A stretch of 64,000 bases of DNA from Pantoea deleyi (GTDB taxonomy: Bacteria > Pseudomonadota > Gammaproteobacteria > Enterobacterales > Enterobacteriaceae). The DNA is taken from NCBI RefSeq assembly GCF_022647325.1, contig NZ_CP071405.1, forward strand, positions 868,001 through 932,000. The letters are read 5' to 3'. The notes below the pieces were generated by a model that did no database searches, was not told the DNA's origin, and saw only the letters and a program-made list of their open reading frames with translations. Both the position numbers and the translations under genes were made by a program. Shown here piece by piece: positions 24,656 through 34,465 of the stretch; position 1 is the stretch's first letter, and the number at the start of each line of letters is the position of its first letter.

Positions 24656-25756
24656 ATGAGCACGGGAAGCACACTTTTTCAGTTACGCCGTCTGGCGGCT
24701 CTTTCACTGGTAAGTTTCTGGCTGGCAGGATGCAGCTCTGGCGACAATACTCAGGCGCCCATCAGTCGCGTCGGCGATGGGGGTGGCATGATGAACAGCC
24801 AGGCGGGCGGCGGCCAGGTTTCCGGTGGTATTCCTGCCGCGCCATCGCAGGGACAAATGTTAAGCAGAAATTCAGCATCTGCTCCAGTCAGCGGTGGAAT
24901 GATTAGTACCAGCAATAATGTTGAGACGCAGAACGGGCGTATTGTGTACAACCGCAGTTACCAGAATATTCCTAAGGGTAGCTACTCCGGTGAAACATAT
25001 ACCGTTAAGCGCGGAGACACATTGTTTTACATTGCCTGGATCACCGGCAACGATTTCCGCGATCTGGCCCAGCGCAACAACGTTCCGGCGCCATACAGCC
25101 TGAATGTCGGACAGACATTACAGATTGGAAATGGGTCGGGCCAGCCGATTACCGGTGGAAATTCCATTACCGCTGCTGATGCAACGCAGGGCGGGGTTCC
25201 GGCGGCACCACAAATTAAATCTCCTGCTGTTGCACAGCAACCTGTTATTACGTATTCTGATGATTCGGGAAATTCGGGTGGCAGCAAATTGTTGCCTTCG
25301 AAAGGAGCAAATGTTGCAACGACAACAGCTCCAGTGATTACCGCACCCCCTACGGTTAGCAGTACAACCAACAGTTCAACGCCGGTCGGAAGCTGGCGCT
25401 GGCCGACCGATGGGAAGATTATCGATAACTTCTCTGCCGCCGAAGGTGGCAATAAAGGCATCGATATCGCCGGGACACGCGGACAATCTGTGGTTGCCAC
25501 TGCTTCAGGACGGGTGGTGTACGCAGGTAACGCACTCCGGGGTTACGGTAATTTAATCATCATCAAACACAATGATGATTACCTGAGCGCCTACGCCCAC
25601 AACGATACAATGCTGGTCCGGGAACAACAGGAAGTTAAGGCGGGGCAAAAGATCGCTACCATGGGTAGCACCGGAACCAGTTCAGTCAGATTACACTTTG
25701 AAATTCGTTACAAGGGGAAATCCGTAAACCCGTTGCGTTATTTACCGCAGCGATAA
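24656..25756 (+). CDS. nlpD: Murein hydrolase activator NlpD (lipoprotein)
   Basis: Outer-membrane lipoprotein that activates the amidase AmiC at the division site. Start ATG 24656 has a GGGGGA ribosome site; a longer open frame from 24539 adds 39 residues ahead of the signal peptide and is unlikely. 366 residues: lipobox WLAGC (C26), a low-complexity Gly/Gln/Ser stretch, a LysM domain ([24 protein letters not shown]), a Thr/Pro linker, and a LytM/M23 domain ([35 protein letters not shown]). In E. coli the main rpoS promoter lies inside nlpD, and the same arrangement is likely here. Confidence 0.95.
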   Translation: MSTGSTLFQLRRLAALSLVSFWLAGCSSGDNTQAPISRVGDGGGMMNSQAGGGQVSGGIPAAPSQGQMLSRNSASAPVSGGMISTSNNVETQNGRIVYNRSYQNIPKGSYSGETYTVKRGDTLFYIAWITGNDFRDLAQRNNVPAPYSLNVGQTLQIGNGSGQPITGGNSITAADATQGGVPAAPQIKSPAVAQQPVITYSDDSGNSGGSKLLPSKGANVATTTAPVITAPPTVSSTTNSSTPVGSWRWPTDGKIIDNFSAAEGGNKGIDIAGTRGQSVVATASGRVVYAGNALRGYGNLIIIKHNDDYLSAYAHNDTMLVREQQEVKAGQKIATMGSTGTSSVRLHFEIRYKGKSVNPLRYLPQR

Positions 25757-25813
25757 TCCGGCAGAACAGAACAGCTTTATGTTCTGCCCTGGAATCACGG
25801 GTAGGAGCCGCTT

Positions 25814-26806
25814 ATGAGCCAGAATACGCTGAAAGTAAACGAGTTACATGAGAACGCGGAATTCGATGAGAACGGAGCTGAAATTTTTGACGAGAAGGCA
25901 CTCGTTGAAAATGAAGCCAGTGATAGCGACGTAGCGGAAGAAGAGTTGCTATCACAGGGTGCGACGCAGCGTGTCTTAGATGCGACGCAGCTCTATCTCG
26001 GGGAGATTGGCTATTCTCCGTTGTTAACGGCAGAGGAAGAAGTGTTCTTCGCTCGCCGTGCATTGCGGGGTGATATCCCTTCCCGTCGCCGTATGATTGA
26101 AAGTAACTTACGCCTGGTGGTAAAAATCGCCCGTCGTTACAGCAATCGTGGTTTAGCACTGCTGGACCTGATTGAAGAAGGTAACCTCGGTCTGATTCGC
26201 GCCGTTGAGAAATTTGACCCGGAGCGCGGGTTCCGTTTCTCAACGTATGCCACCTGGTGGATTCGTCAGACTATTGAACGGGCGATCATGAATCAAACCC
26301 GTACTATTCGTCTGCCGATTCACATCGTGAAAGAACTGAATGTTTATCTGCGTACTGCGCGTGAACTTTCCCACAAGCTCGACCATGAGCCGAGTGCGGA
26401 AGAGATCGCTGAGCAGCTTGATAAACCGGTTGATGACGTCAGCCGCATGTTGCGTCTCAACGAACGCATCACCTCAGTCGATACGCCATTAGGCGGAGAC
26501 TCTGAGAAAGCGCTGCTGGATATTCTGGCCGATGAAAAAGACAACGGTCCGGAAGACACCACGCAGGACGATGATATGAAACAAAGCATCGTCAAATGGC
26601 TGTTCGAACTGAACGCCAAGCAGCGTGAGGTGCTGGCGCGTCGCTTCGGTCTGTTGGGCTATGAAGCCGCAACGCTTGAGGATGTGGGCCGTGAAATCGG
26701 CTTAACCCGCGAGCGTGTACGTCAGATTCAGGTTGAAGGTTTGCGCCGTCTGCGCGAAATCCTGCAGGCGCAGGGCCTCAACATTGAAGCACTCTTTCGT
26801 GAATAA
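25814..26806 (+). CDS. rpoS: RNA polymerase sigma factor RpoS
   Basis: Stationary-phase/general stress sigma factor. 330 residues, same as E. coli. Region 1.2 [11 protein letters not shown], region 2 [25 protein letters not shown] and [17 protein letters not shown], region 3 [20 protein letters not shown], region 4 [20 protein letters not shown] and [16 protein letters not shown]. The gene is intact, with no truncation. Followed by a strong terminator. Confidence 0.98.
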   Translation: MSQNTLKVNELHENAEFDENGAEIFDEKALVENEASDSDVAEEELLSQGATQRVLDATQLYLGEIGYSPLLTAEEEVFFARRALRGDIPSRRRMIESNLRLVVKIARRYSNRGLALLDLIEEGNLGLIRAVEKFDPERGFRFSTYATWWIRQTIERAIMNQTRTIRLPIHIVKELNVYLRTARELSHKLDHEPSAEEIAEQLDKPVDDVSRMLRLNERITSVDTPLGGDSEKALLDILADEKDNGPEDTTQDDDMKQSIVKWLFELNAKQREVLARRFGLLGYEAATLEDVGREIGLTRERVRQIQVEGLRRLREILQAQGLNIEALFRE

Positions 26807-26840
26807 TCGTCATTAAGCCCTTCGGCTGACTGACGCAGGA

Positions 26841-26869
26841 AGCGGTGGTGAAAACCACCGCTTTTTTTT
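26841..26869 (+). terminator. Intrinsic terminator of rpoS
   Basis: AGCGGTGGT and ACCACCGCT arms, GAAA loop, then a long T run. Confidence 0.92.
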
Positions 26870-26954
26870 ATGCCTGCGGAAAGGTAAAAACGGCGCCCGC
26901 GCGGCGCAACGGACGGAAGAGCCGCACCGCGTGGCAATGCGGCACGGCAGAGTG

Positions 26955-29510
26955 TCAGACCAGCGATTTAAGACGGTAAATCCAGTCGAGTGCCTGACGC
27001 GGTGTCAGCGTATCCGGATCCAGCGCCTCCAGCGCCTCCACGGCAGGCGACGTCTCCTCCACCAGCAGCGGTAACTGAGATCCATCTACGGTCGAGGACG
27101 CGGCGTGACCGGACACCGTTTCCAGTTCCTTCAGCTTGTTGCGCGCCCGCTTAATCACCTCTTTCGGCACGCCAGCCAGCGCGGCCACGGCCAGACCATA
27201 ACTCTTACTCGCCGCGCCATCCTGCACGCTGTGCATAAAGGCGATCGTCTCCCCATGCTCGACGGCATCCAGATGGACGTTGACGACGCCCTCCATTTTT
27301 TCCGGCAGGGTGGTCAGCTCGAAGTAGTGCGTAGCAAACAGCGTCATGGCCTTGATGCGGTTGGCCAGATTCTCGGCGCAGGCCCACGCCAGCGACAGAC
27401 CGTCATAGGTTGAGGTACCGCGACCAATCTCATCCATCAGCACCAGGCTGTTTTCAGTGGCGTTGTGCAGAATGTTGGCGGTTTCCGTCATCTCCACCAT
27501 AAAGGTTGAGCGGCCGGAGGCCAGGTCATCAGCGGCCCCGACGCGGGTAAAGATGCGATCCAGCGGGCCAATCAGCGCCTCGTCGGCGGGCACAAAACTT
27601 CCCGTCCAGGCCATCAGTGCAATCAGCGCCGCCTGCCGCATATAGGTACTTTTACCGCCCATATTGGGCCCGGTGATGATCAGCATCCTGCGCTGAGGCG
27701 CCAGCGACAGCGGGTTGGCAATAAACGGCTCTTTCAGTACCTGCTCAACCACGGGATGGCGACCGCCGCTGATTTTAATCCCGGCTTTATCCTGTAATAC
27801 CGGACGGCAATAGTTAAGCGACCAGGCACGTTCCGCCAGGTTGCTCAGGACATCCAGCTCAGCCAGCGCCGCAGCGCTCAGCTGCAGATCTTCAAGATGC
27901 GGCAGCAGCTGGTCGAACAGCGCCTCATAGAGACTTTTTTCCAGCGACAGGGCTTTGCCTTTGGAGGTGAGGACTTTGTCTTCATACTCCTTGAGTTCCG
28001 GAATGATGTAGCGCTCGGCATTTTTCAGCGTCTGACGACGCACATAGTGCATCGGAACCTGATGGCTCTGTCCCCGGCTCACCTGGATGTAATAGCCGTG
28101 CACGCCATTGAATCCGACCTTCAGGGTGTCCAGCCCCAGCTTCTCGCGTTCACGGATCTCCAGCCTGTCGAGGTAGTCGGTGGCACCATCGGCCAGCGCG
28201 CGCCACTCGTCCAGCTCCGCGTTGTAGCCCGGCGCAATCACGCCACCGTCGCGGATCAGCACCGGCGGTGATTCGATAATGGCCTGCTCCAGCAGCTCGC
28301 GCAGCGCGGTAAACTCGCCCATGCGGGTTCGCAGCTTCTGCAGCAGAGGAGCCTCTACATCGGCCAGCAGCTGGTTAAGTTCCGGCAGCTGCTGAAACGC
28401 GTGACGCATGCGGGCCAGATCGCGCGGACGGGCGGTGCGCAGGGCCAGACGAGCCAGGATACGTTCCAGATCGCCTACCTGACGCAGCACCGGTTGCAGC
28501 GCCTCGCTGAGGTTCTGCAGCTCGGCGATCGACGCCTGACGCTGGGTAATCGTCTCCACATCGCGCAGCGGCATGTGCAGCCAGCGCTTCAGCATCCGGC
28601 TTCCCATCGGCGTAACCGTTTTATCCAGCACGGCCGCCAGGGTGTTGTCGATACCGCCGGCCATATTCTGGGTGATCTCCAGATTACGACGGGTGGCGGC
28701 ATCCATGATAATGCTGTCCTGCTGCCGCTCCATGCTCAGCGAGCGGATGTGGGGCAGGGTGGTGCGCTGGGTATCTTTGGCATATTGCAGCAGGCAGCCA
28801 GCCGCGCTAAGCCCCAGGTGCGCATTCTCTACGCCGAAGCCGTTGAGATCGCGGGTGCCGAACTGCAGATTAAGCTGCTGACGCGCGGTGTCGATCTCGA
28901 ACTCCCACAGCGGACGGCGGCGCAGGCCGCGTCGCTGGTCGATCAGCGACATCGCCTGAAAATCTTCGGGGTAGAGCAGCTCAGCGGGATTGGTACGCTG
29001 CAGCTCGGCCGCCATGGTTTCCGCATCGGCGGGCTCGCTCAGGCGAAAACGGCCTGAACTGATATCCAGGGTGGCGTAACCAAATCCGCGCGGGCTCTGC
29101 ACAATCGCCGCCAGCAGATTGTCATGCCGCTCCTGCAACAGCGCCTCATCACTGATGGTGCCGGGGGTCACGATGCGCACCACTTTGCGCTCAACCGGCC
29201 CTTTGCTGAGGGCCGGATCGCCAATCTGTTCGCAGATGGCAACCGATTCGCCCAGCTGCACCAGCTTCGCCAGATACCCTTCCACCGCATGATGGGGGAC
29301 GCCCGCCATCGGGATCGGTTCACCCGCGGATGCACCGCGTTTGGTGAGTGAGATTTCCAGCAGCTGCGAGGCGCGCTTAGCGTCGTCATAAAACAGCTCG
29401 TAGAAGTCACCCATCCGGTAAAACAGCAGAATGTCAGGATGCTCTGCCTTGAGGCGCAGGTACTGCTGCATCATTGGGGTGTGAGAGTCTAAGTTTTCTA
29501 TTGTACTCAT
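26955..29510 (-). CDS. mutS: DNA mismatch repair protein MutS
   Basis: Mismatch-recognition ATPase. 851 residues (E. coli 853). N-terminal mismatch-binding motif [12 protein letters not shown] (the conserved Phe-x-Glu), core domains, Walker [16 protein letters not shown] (about 613-627), Walker [17 protein letters not shown], and the C-terminal [18 protein letters not shown]. Convergent with rpoS and intact. The 5' side abuts the integrative island: arm-type repeats begin about 90 bases upstream of its start codon, so the native mutS upstream region may have been replaced. Confidence 0.97.
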   Translation of the reverse strand: MSTIENLDSHTPMMQQYLRLKAEHPDILLFYRMGDFYELFYDDAKRASQLLEISLTKRGASAGEPIPMAGVPHHAVEGYLAKLVQLGESVAICEQIGDPALSKGPVERKVVRIVTPGTISDEALLQERHDNLLAAIVQSPRGFGYATLDISSGRFRLSEPADAETMAAELQRTNPAELLYPEDFQAMSLIDQRRGLRRRPLWEFEIDTARQQLNLQFGTRDLNGFGVENAHLGLSAAGCLLQYAKDTQRTTLPHIRSLSMERQQDSIIMDAATRRNLEITQNMAGGIDNTLAAVLDKTVTPMGSRMLKRWLHMPLRDVETITQRQASIAELQNLSEALQPVLRQVGDLERILARLALRTARPRDLARMRHAFQQLPELNQLLADVEAPLLQKLRTRMGEFTALRELLEQAIIESPPVLIRDGGVIAPGYNAELDEWRALADGATDYLDRLEIREREKLGLDTLKVGFNGVHGYYIQVSRGQSHQVPMHYVRRQTLKNAERYIIPELKEYEDKVLTSKGKALSLEKSLYEALFDQLLPHLEDLQLSAAALAELDVLSNLAERAWSLNYCRPVLQDKAGIKISGGRHPVVEQVLKEPFIANPLSLAPQRRMLIITGPNMGGKSTYMRQAALIALMAWTGSFVPADEALIGPLDRIFTRVGAADDLASGRSTFMVEMTETANILHNATENSLVLMDEIGRGTSTYDGLSLAWACAENLANRIKAMTLFATHYFELTTLPEKMEGVVNVHLDAVEHGETIAFMHSVQDGAASKSYGLAVAALAGVPKEVIKRARNKLKELETVSGHAASSTVDGSQLPLLVEETSPAVEALEALDPDTLTPRQALDWIYRLKSLV

Positions 29511-29602
29511 CGGTTTGTGATGTCCATTTTCTTAATTTTTAATGAGTTAGTGATTTTTGTAGTTATCATTAGGTTTCACGGTGTCTCATCGAATATCATG
29601 AC

Positions 29603-29690
29603 ATCCTACATGTAAATGTAGGTTAAAGTGTAGCTTGCCAACCTATGGCCTGGTAAAATATGGGCACATACAGCACAACCTACATTTATG
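29603..29690. repeat. Inverted arm-type repeats upstream of the integrase
   Basis: Perfect inverted pair TAAATGTAGGTT (29613-29624) and AACCTACATTTA (29677-29688), with further partial copies CCTACAT and AACCTAT nearby. They lie in the mutS-integrase gap. Such repeats are typical of integrase arm-binding sites next to an attachment site. The rest of 29511-29727 is AT-rich with no gene. Confidence 0.55.
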
Positions 29691-29727
29691 TTCATGACTG
29701 CATAAGGTGCATGATAACGGAGTCTTT

Positions 29728-31011
29728 ATGGCAGGAAAACAAGAGGGAAAGCCACTTTCGTTTAAAGCGGTAGAAATGATGAAGCCTGGCGACAAAGATA
29801 AGGCTGATATAGGCGAAAATCGTGGCTTACGTGTCTCCTGCGGTGCAACTGGGGTTAAGTCTTTTTTCTACCGTTACACAAGTCCTCTGACTGGCAAGCT
29901 TGCTCAGGTTAAAATTGGTAACTTCCCGCAGACTTCTCTCGCCGCTGCGCGTCTTAAACTCCACGAATTAAAGCTCCTCCGACAGGAAGGTCGGTGTCCT
30001 GCGACTGAACTCAAACAAGATAAACTCCAGCGTGCGATTGAAGCTGAACAGGCTAAGATTCCTGAATTGACCATACAGGGATTAGTTGAACTATATCTTA
30101 CCGAACGTATTGAGGATCGTAAAACGAAGGACGGGAAGGTCATTCCCGGTGCCAGAAAGCCGAAAGGGCAGGCTGAGGTTCGTCGTACTCTCTATGGTGA
30201 CGCTGTTAAAAGCTTAGGAACCCGGAATGCTGCTGAGATTACTCGCCAGGATGTCATTAATTTAATCAATGGCATTGTAGCTCGAGGTGCAACCGTACAG
30301 GCAGGGAATGTACTGAGGGAGCTTTCACTCGCATATGAATTTGCAATTGGCCTTGGGCGCTTTGATGACAGTTTTGCGAATCCAGCGTTGTTAGCAAAAT
30401 CCAGCTTACGACAGACAAGAATCAAGCTCACAAATGGACGTGGAACACGAGTACTGAGTGAGGACGAGCTTGCAAAATTCCTTAAATGGCTTCCGGGTTC
30501 GGCTTACACGCCAACGATCAAAAACGTGTTACGTCTGACTCTCTGGACCGGCTGTCGTACCGGTGAAGTCTGCAATATGGCATGGAAGGATGTTGATCTT
30601 GAAAAAGGCACCATTCATCTTAGAGAAACCAAGACTGGGGTAGAGCGTTATGTTCAATTATCAGATCAAGCGATCGACTTTCTCAAGGTTCTACGGCTTA
30701 CCTCTGACAAATATCTATTCCCTTCGCAAGCCACGAAGAAGCCAATCCAGCAGAAGTATCTAACTGAAAACTCATGGCGTTTACGTGAAAGCGGTCAAAT
30801 GCTTGATATACCTCATTGGACGCCGCACGATCTACGTCGTACAGTGCGAACAGGGTTATCTCGTTTGCAGTGTCCAAATGAGGTAGCAGAGGCCGTATTA
30901 GGGCATACACGTGGCGGTGTTGAAGGGATTTATAATTTGTATAAGTATGATGCTGAGTGCCGGAAGTGGTTGCAGGTGTGGGCGGATTACCTTGAGTCAT
31001 TGTTAAAATGA
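29728..31011 (+). CDS. Tyrosine recombinase/integrase (P4-like, DUF4102 N-terminal domain)
   Basis: 427 residues from ATG 29728, which has GGAG six bases upstream; an in-frame ATG at 29707 has no better site. N-terminal arm-binding domain (GLRVSCGATGVKSFFYRYTS, KIGNFPQTSLAAAR), core-binding region, and a complete catalytic set: R277 in TGCRTGEV, H367 and R370 in HDLRR, H393 in LGHTRGG and Y402 in IYNLYKY. No obvious tRNA target lies adjacent; the neighbouring gene is mutS. Intact, so the island may still be mobile if both ends survive. Confidence 0.93.
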   Translation: MAGKQEGKPLSFKAVEMMKPGDKDKADIGENRGLRVSCGATGVKSFFYRYTSPLTGKLAQVKIGNFPQTSLAAARLKLHELKLLRQEGRCPATELKQDKLQRAIEAEQAKIPELTIQGLVELYLTERIEDRKTKDGKVIPGARKPKGQAEVRRTLYGDAVKSLGTRNAAEITRQDVINLINGIVARGATVQAGNVLRELSLAYEFAIGLGRFDDSFANPALLAKSSLRQTRIKLTNGRGTRVLSEDELAKFLKWLPGSAYTPTIKNVLRLTLWTGCRTGEVCNMAWKDVDLEKGTIHLRETKTGVERYVQLSDQAIDFLKVLRLTSDKYLFPSQATKKPIQQKYLTENSWRLRESGQMLDIPHWTPHDLRRTVRTGLSRLQCPNEVAEAVLGHTRGGVEGIYNLYKYDAECRKWLQVWADYLESLLK

Positions 31012-31038
31012 TAACATCAATTAGGATAGTTGAAGATA

Positions 31039-32442
31039 ATGGATTCAGAACTTCTTTCGATACTTAATGATCTTAAAAAAGAACAATACGAACTTTTAGA
31101 AAGCACAGGATGTAACTACTGGGGAATAAAATGTTCTTTTATTAATAAGACAAATTTATTTTTTGACCGATTGATTCCATATGTGGATAAAAATAAACAT
31201 AACGATGCTTTTTTTACAATCATTAAAGAAAGTTATATGTATTATATAAATTCAAATTTGGCAAGGTTAACATATGAGATAAAGAAAAAAAACAATGGGG
31301 TAATGTATTTTGAAAAACAGGTGAACCATTTAAAGGAAATGTATTCGAAAGTGATTCCTTTCTCAAGGAATTATCTGAGTCATGTGTTGAAGTGTTTAAT
31401 AAGTAATGAAGGTACATTAAATTCTTATAACTCGTTCAAATCACTACATGAAAATGAGTTATCAGACTTTAACTCTGAAATTTCATCTTTTAATAACCTA
31501 AAAAATATTGAGGAGGTTGAATTTTATTTTAGGGCGAAGTTCATGGGTAATGAATTAAGTTTATTAAATCAAGATAATGCTGCTTTGAATGAAGATGAAT
31601 TTAAAACTTTCTTTTTCCACTATAAAGTCTTTGATTTTATTTTCCATTATAATAATTACATGTCAAATAAGATTAACTCTCTAAGTTATGCTAGTGTTAA
31701 TGATGAGGTTTATAATCTTTATAAAGAACATTGTATTGATTTAAAATCAGTTGATAAGCAGTTTGACAAATATCAGGTGATTGAAAAAAATAAATCCTTA
31801 GAGTTAATTTCTTCAAAAGATGGCTCTTACTTAATTGATGATAGAATTCCAGGGTATTGTCTTAATATAACAATTGATTATGATCTTCTCAAGGTAATTG
31901 AAGAGTTAATTAATAGCAATAGCATAGTGAAAATCTCATTCAAGGTAACATCAATATCTACTTCGCAAGTGGCTATGGAGGATTTTGACCGAGGTGGACC
32001 ATTAGAGTTAGATGTAAAAGGGATACCTGATATATCCTCATTTTATAGTGAAAATTATCAGGATAAACTTATCATTAAGCATGATAGTGTAATGAAGGAA
32101 ATAACCTTTGAAGAATTACGCGATGATTTTGATATGATCAATGATTCGGTGGTGACTCAGGTTGTACACTTAAAGTATGACATTCACGATAAGGAGTATT
32201 TCATTAATCACTTAGATCATGAATTGATTGTTTATTCACTTGAAGAGTATGATGATAAAGTAAAGGATATTAAAGGAAAAGGAAGTAAGGGTAAGATTAA
32301 ATCTTTTAAAATTGACGAATCAAAAATACCCTTTTTCTATAAGAGTAATAAAGGGTATTTCCTCTATCAAGTTCTTGACGCATATTTTAACCATAAGGAC
32401 TTATTAAGGGAGTATTTTTGTAAAATAACACAGGTATCTTAG
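31039..32442 (+). CDS. Hypothetical AT-rich island protein, 467 residues
   Basis: I do not recognise this protein. It starts 27 bases after the integrase stop at ATG 31039 (a TTG at 31030 is also in frame). Base composition by eye is about 30% G+C, far below the neighbouring core genes. The sequence is rich in Asn, Lys, Asp, Tyr and Phe, without signal peptide, membrane span, P-loop or nuclease motif that I can see. The N-terminal half looks helical; the C-terminal half has alternating hydrophobic strands (KIKSFKIDESKIPFFYKS) and a GKGSKGK turn. Position next to the integrase suggests cargo, possibly a defence or competition factor, but that is inference only. Confidence 0.75.
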   Translation: MDSELLSILNDLKKEQYELLESTGCNYWGIKCSFINKTNLFFDRLIPYVDKNKHNDAFFTIIKESYMYYINSNLARLTYEIKKKNNGVMYFEKQVNHLKEMYSKVIPFSRNYLSHVLKCLISNEGTLNSYNSFKSLHENELSDFNSEISSFNNLKNIEEVEFYFRAKFMGNELSLLNQDNAALNEDEFKTFFFHYKVFDFIFHYNNYMSNKINSLSYASVNDEVYNLYKEHCIDLKSVDKQFDKYQVIEKNKSLELISSKDGSYLIDDRIPGYCLNITIDYDLLKVIEELINSNSIVKISFKVTSISTSQVAMEDFDRGGPLELDVKGIPDISSFYSENYQDKLIIKHDSVMKEITFEELRDDFDMINDSVVTQVVHLKYDIHDKEYFINHLDHELIVYSLEEYDDKVKDIKGKGSKGKIKSFKIDESKIPFFYKSNKGYFLYQVLDAYFNHKDLLREYFCKITQVS

Positions 32443-32813
32443 CGAGTATGTTGGGGATGTATTTTGGATCGAGAGTGAGATAATTATATGGAAGCTTTAT
32501 GGTATTTAGGAATGGAATATGTGTCAACCTTGATTAAGGGAGGGGCAATTCGGCCTGCATATAGTATCGATTTATTTGGCAACTTTTAGTGGTCCTTTAA
32601 ACTGTCACTCCAGATACTATGGAATTTAGTGATAATCTAGGGCTATATATATATGATGCTCTCTCTGTTCTGTTAGCAATATTCATATTGGTCAGAAAAG
32701 TATGGGGCATAATGATAATTATAGCGATCTTTTTTGAGTGATCCTTTCGGTGAGTAATCTTGTTTTTCCACCGAAAGGATTACTCATGCTAGATAGAGTT
32801 ATTATAATCCAGA
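32443..32813. other. AT-rich gene-poor island segment
   Basis: About 370 bases of low G+C. Two very short frames are present: 32488-32589 (33 codons, MEALWYLGMEYVSTL...) and 32619-32741 (40 codons, with a hydrophobic run YDALSVLLAIFILVRKVWGI that could be one membrane span). Neither has a good ribosome site and I cannot support either as a gene. A long inverted repeat lies at the right end. Confidence 0.4.
32736..32785. repeat. 17-bp near-perfect inverted repeat upstream of the interrupted gene
   Basis: Arms GAGTGATCCTTTCGGTG (32736-32752) and CACCGAAAGGATTACTC (32769-32785) with one mismatch, ending directly at the ATG of the IS-broken gene. The right arm contains the AAAGGA ribosome site, so the hairpin could hide it, or the palindrome could be an operator. 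A T-rich loop also allows a terminator role. Confidence 0.6.
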
Positions 32814-32842
32814 TGACCTGCCCCCAGTACTAGATACAACCA

Positions 32843-33667
32843 TCAGTTAGTAATGTCGGTTTGTTTACCCTCACATTTTCCATTCCGCCACCGTGCTGCA
32901 AACTCTGATGGCGTCTGATAATTGAGTGCTGAATGCGGACGACACTCGTTATAATCCTGCCGCCAGTCATTAATGACTTTCCTGGCGTGAACGATATCGC
33001 TGAACCAGTGCTCATTCAGACATTCATCGCGAAAGCGTCCGTTAAAACTCTCAATAAATCCGTTCTGTGTTGGCTTACCCGGCTGGATAAGTCGCAGTTC
33101 TACGCCATACTCAAAAGCCCGCTGGTCGAGCGCACGGCAGGTAAATTCCGGGCCCTGATCGGTTCTGATCATTGCCGGATAGCCACGAAACCGCGCGATG
33201 CTGTCCAGAATACGCGCGACCTGAACGCCTGAAATACCGAAAGCAGCGGTGATCGTCAGACACTCCTTCGTGAAATCATCCACGCAGGTCAGGCACTTAA
33301 TCCGGCGGCCGCTGGCAAGTGCATCCATGACAAAATCCATCGACCATGTCAGGTTCGGCGCATCCGGGCGTAGAAGCGGAAGCCGCTCAGTCGCCAGCCC
33401 CTTACGGCGTCGCCTGCGTTTTACACCCAGACCGTTAAGGCGATAGATGCGGTAAACCCGCTTGTGGTTGACGTGAAGACCCTCCCGACGTAATAACTGC
33501 CAGATGCGCCGGTAACCAAACCGGCGACGTTCAAGTGCCAGCTCTGTGATACGCAAAGACAGCTGCGCGTCAGCAGCCGGACGCTGAGCCGAATAACGGC
33601 AGGTTGAAAGGGACAGACCAGCCAGCCTGCAGGCACGGCGTTGCGACAGGCCCGTTGTCTCACACAT
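32843..33667 (-). CDS. IS3-family transposase OrfB (DDE integrase domain)
   Basis: 274 residues from ATG 33667, but expected to be made mainly as an OrfAB fusion: the frame is open upstream of the ATG into the orfA end ([15 protein letters not shown] precedes it). HTH_21 region [16 protein letters not shown], then the catalytic triad: D in [11 protein letters not shown] in RTDQGPEF, E in [16 protein letters not shown]. Confidence 0.9.
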   Translation of the reverse strand: MCETTGLSQRRACRLAGLSLSTCRYSAQRPAADAQLSLRITELALERRRFGYRRIWQLLRREGLHVNHKRVYRIYRLNGLGVKRRRRRKGLATERLPLLRPDAPNLTWSMDFVMDALASGRRIKCLTCVDDFTKECLTITAAFGISGVQVARILDSIARFRGYPAMIRTDQGPEFTCRALDQRAFEYGVELRLIQPGKPTQNGFIESFNGRFRDECLNEHWFSDIVHARKVINDWRQDYNECRPHSALNYQTPSEFAARWRNGKCEGKQTDITN

Positions 33668-33699
33668 GACTTCTACGGCTTCCCGCTTCTGGTCTGTCG

Positions 33700-33963
33700 T
33701 CAGAACTTTCGGCCCAGAGCCACCTGAAGCGCCTCCTTATCCAGCATGGCTTCAGCGAGCAGCTTCCTGAGTCGGGCATTCTCCTCTTCAAGTGACTTGA
33801 GCCGCTTCACTTCGGGGACTTCCATGCCGCCAAACTTCTTGCGCCAGGTGTAAAAGGTGGCGTCGGAAATGGCGTGCCTGCGGCAGAGTTCCCGGGCAGA
33901 AACGCCGGCTTCAGCCTCGCGGAGAATACTGATGATCTGTTCGTCGGAAAAACGCTTCTTCAT
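33700..33963 (-). CDS. IS3-family transposase OrfA (helix-turn-helix)
   Basis: 87 residues: [21 protein letters not shown] with [24 protein letters not shown], then a leucine-zipper-like stretch [20 protein letters not shown], the IS407-group pattern. It ends ALGRKF; near the end the sequence GGGCCGAAAG offers a plausible -1 slip into the orfB frame. Confidence 0.9.
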   Translation of the reverse strand: MKKRFSDEQIISILREAEAGVSARELCRRHAISDATFYTWRKKFGGMEVPEVKRLKSLEEENARLRKLLAEAMLDKEALQVALGRKF

Positions 33964-34241
33964 GGGGATGTCCTCATGTGACTTATGAAGACATTACTAA
34001 CATCACGGTGTATTAATCAACGGGGAGCAGGTCATAGCCGTGCAGTAAGAACACAACTGATAAAACTCGGTGCAGAGGATTACTTAATTGATCGAAGTTT
34101 GGATGCAGCCTAGTTATTTATCTTTCTGATAAGGAGGTTGTCCGTTAGCCAACCGTTTTATACTTGATGTATTGCTTAAAGGGCTTGCCCGATGAGTGAG
34201 TCTTTGACGGGGCTTGATATGAATTTGCGTAGAAATTTTGG

Positions 34242-34247
34242 TATACT
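34242..34247 (+). promoter_or_regulatory. Extended -10 promoter for the 56-residue gene
   Basis: TGGTATACT (TGnTATACT) ending at 34247, 48 bases before the start codon; no clear -35. The 34114-34294 stretch holds nothing else that I can support. Confidence 0.45.
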
Positions 34248-34294
34248 GTTTGAACGGTGTCTTTCAGCCCAGATTCAACTTTTTAGGAGTGATT

Positions 34295-34465
34295 ATGAGC
34301 ACCCACAAAAAAACTCAGGCAAGCTACGCTAAGCCATCTCGTGCTGACATTGTTCGCTCAGTAGCAACATCTACGGCTGTTGAAACAGGGCAGTCCTCCG
34401 CGAAGATTGAAGCTTCACTTGAAGCCACGCGCAAAAAATTTGCTCATTTGCGTCTTGCGGTTTAA
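34295..34465 (+). CDS. Small hypothetical protein, 56 residues, convergent with fic
   Basis: Starts MSTHKKTQASYAKPSRADIV behind a strong TTAGGAGTGATT ribosome site. Basic N terminus, Ser/Thr/Ala-rich middle, amphipathic C-terminal helix (KIEASLEATRKKFAHLRLAV). It overlaps the 3' end of fic by four bases on the opposite strand. It could be an antitoxin for Fic: STAVET and SAKIEA each resemble the inhibitory [ST]xxxE[GN] motif but neither matches exactly, and known Fic antitoxins are usually upstream on the same strand. Function therefore open. Confidence 0.6.
   Translation: MSTHKKTQASYAKPSRADIVRSVATSTAVETGQSSAKIEASLEATRKKFAHLRLAV

Larger units (their letters stand above)
32814..34034 (-). mobile_element. 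IS3-family insertion sequence (IS407-like group), 1221 bp
   Basis: Bounded by imperfect terminal inverted repeats: TGACCTGCCCCCAGT at the left and, read from the right end inward, TGACCTGCTCCCCGT. It carries orfA and orfB in the IS3 arrangement, with orfB reached by a -1 frameshift. I see no matching 3-5 bp target duplication (left flank ...CCAGA, right flank TAGCC...), consistent with an adjacent deletion or recombination. Both frames look intact. Confidence 0.85.
32786..34113 (+). pseudogene. Gene interrupted by the IS3-family element (remnant ends only)
   Basis: Left of the IS a frame opens at ATG 32786 (MLDRVIIIQ) behind AAAGGATTACTC, and runs into the element at 32814. Right of it a frame is open from 34036 to a TAG at 34111-34113 and reads like a protein C terminus (SRAVRTQLIKLGAEDYLID, then RSLDAA). 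Joining the flanks directly leaves the two pieces out of frame, and no target duplication is seen, so an internal deletion probably accompanied or followed insertion. The two pieces belonging to one gene is inference. Original function unknown. Confidence 0.45.
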
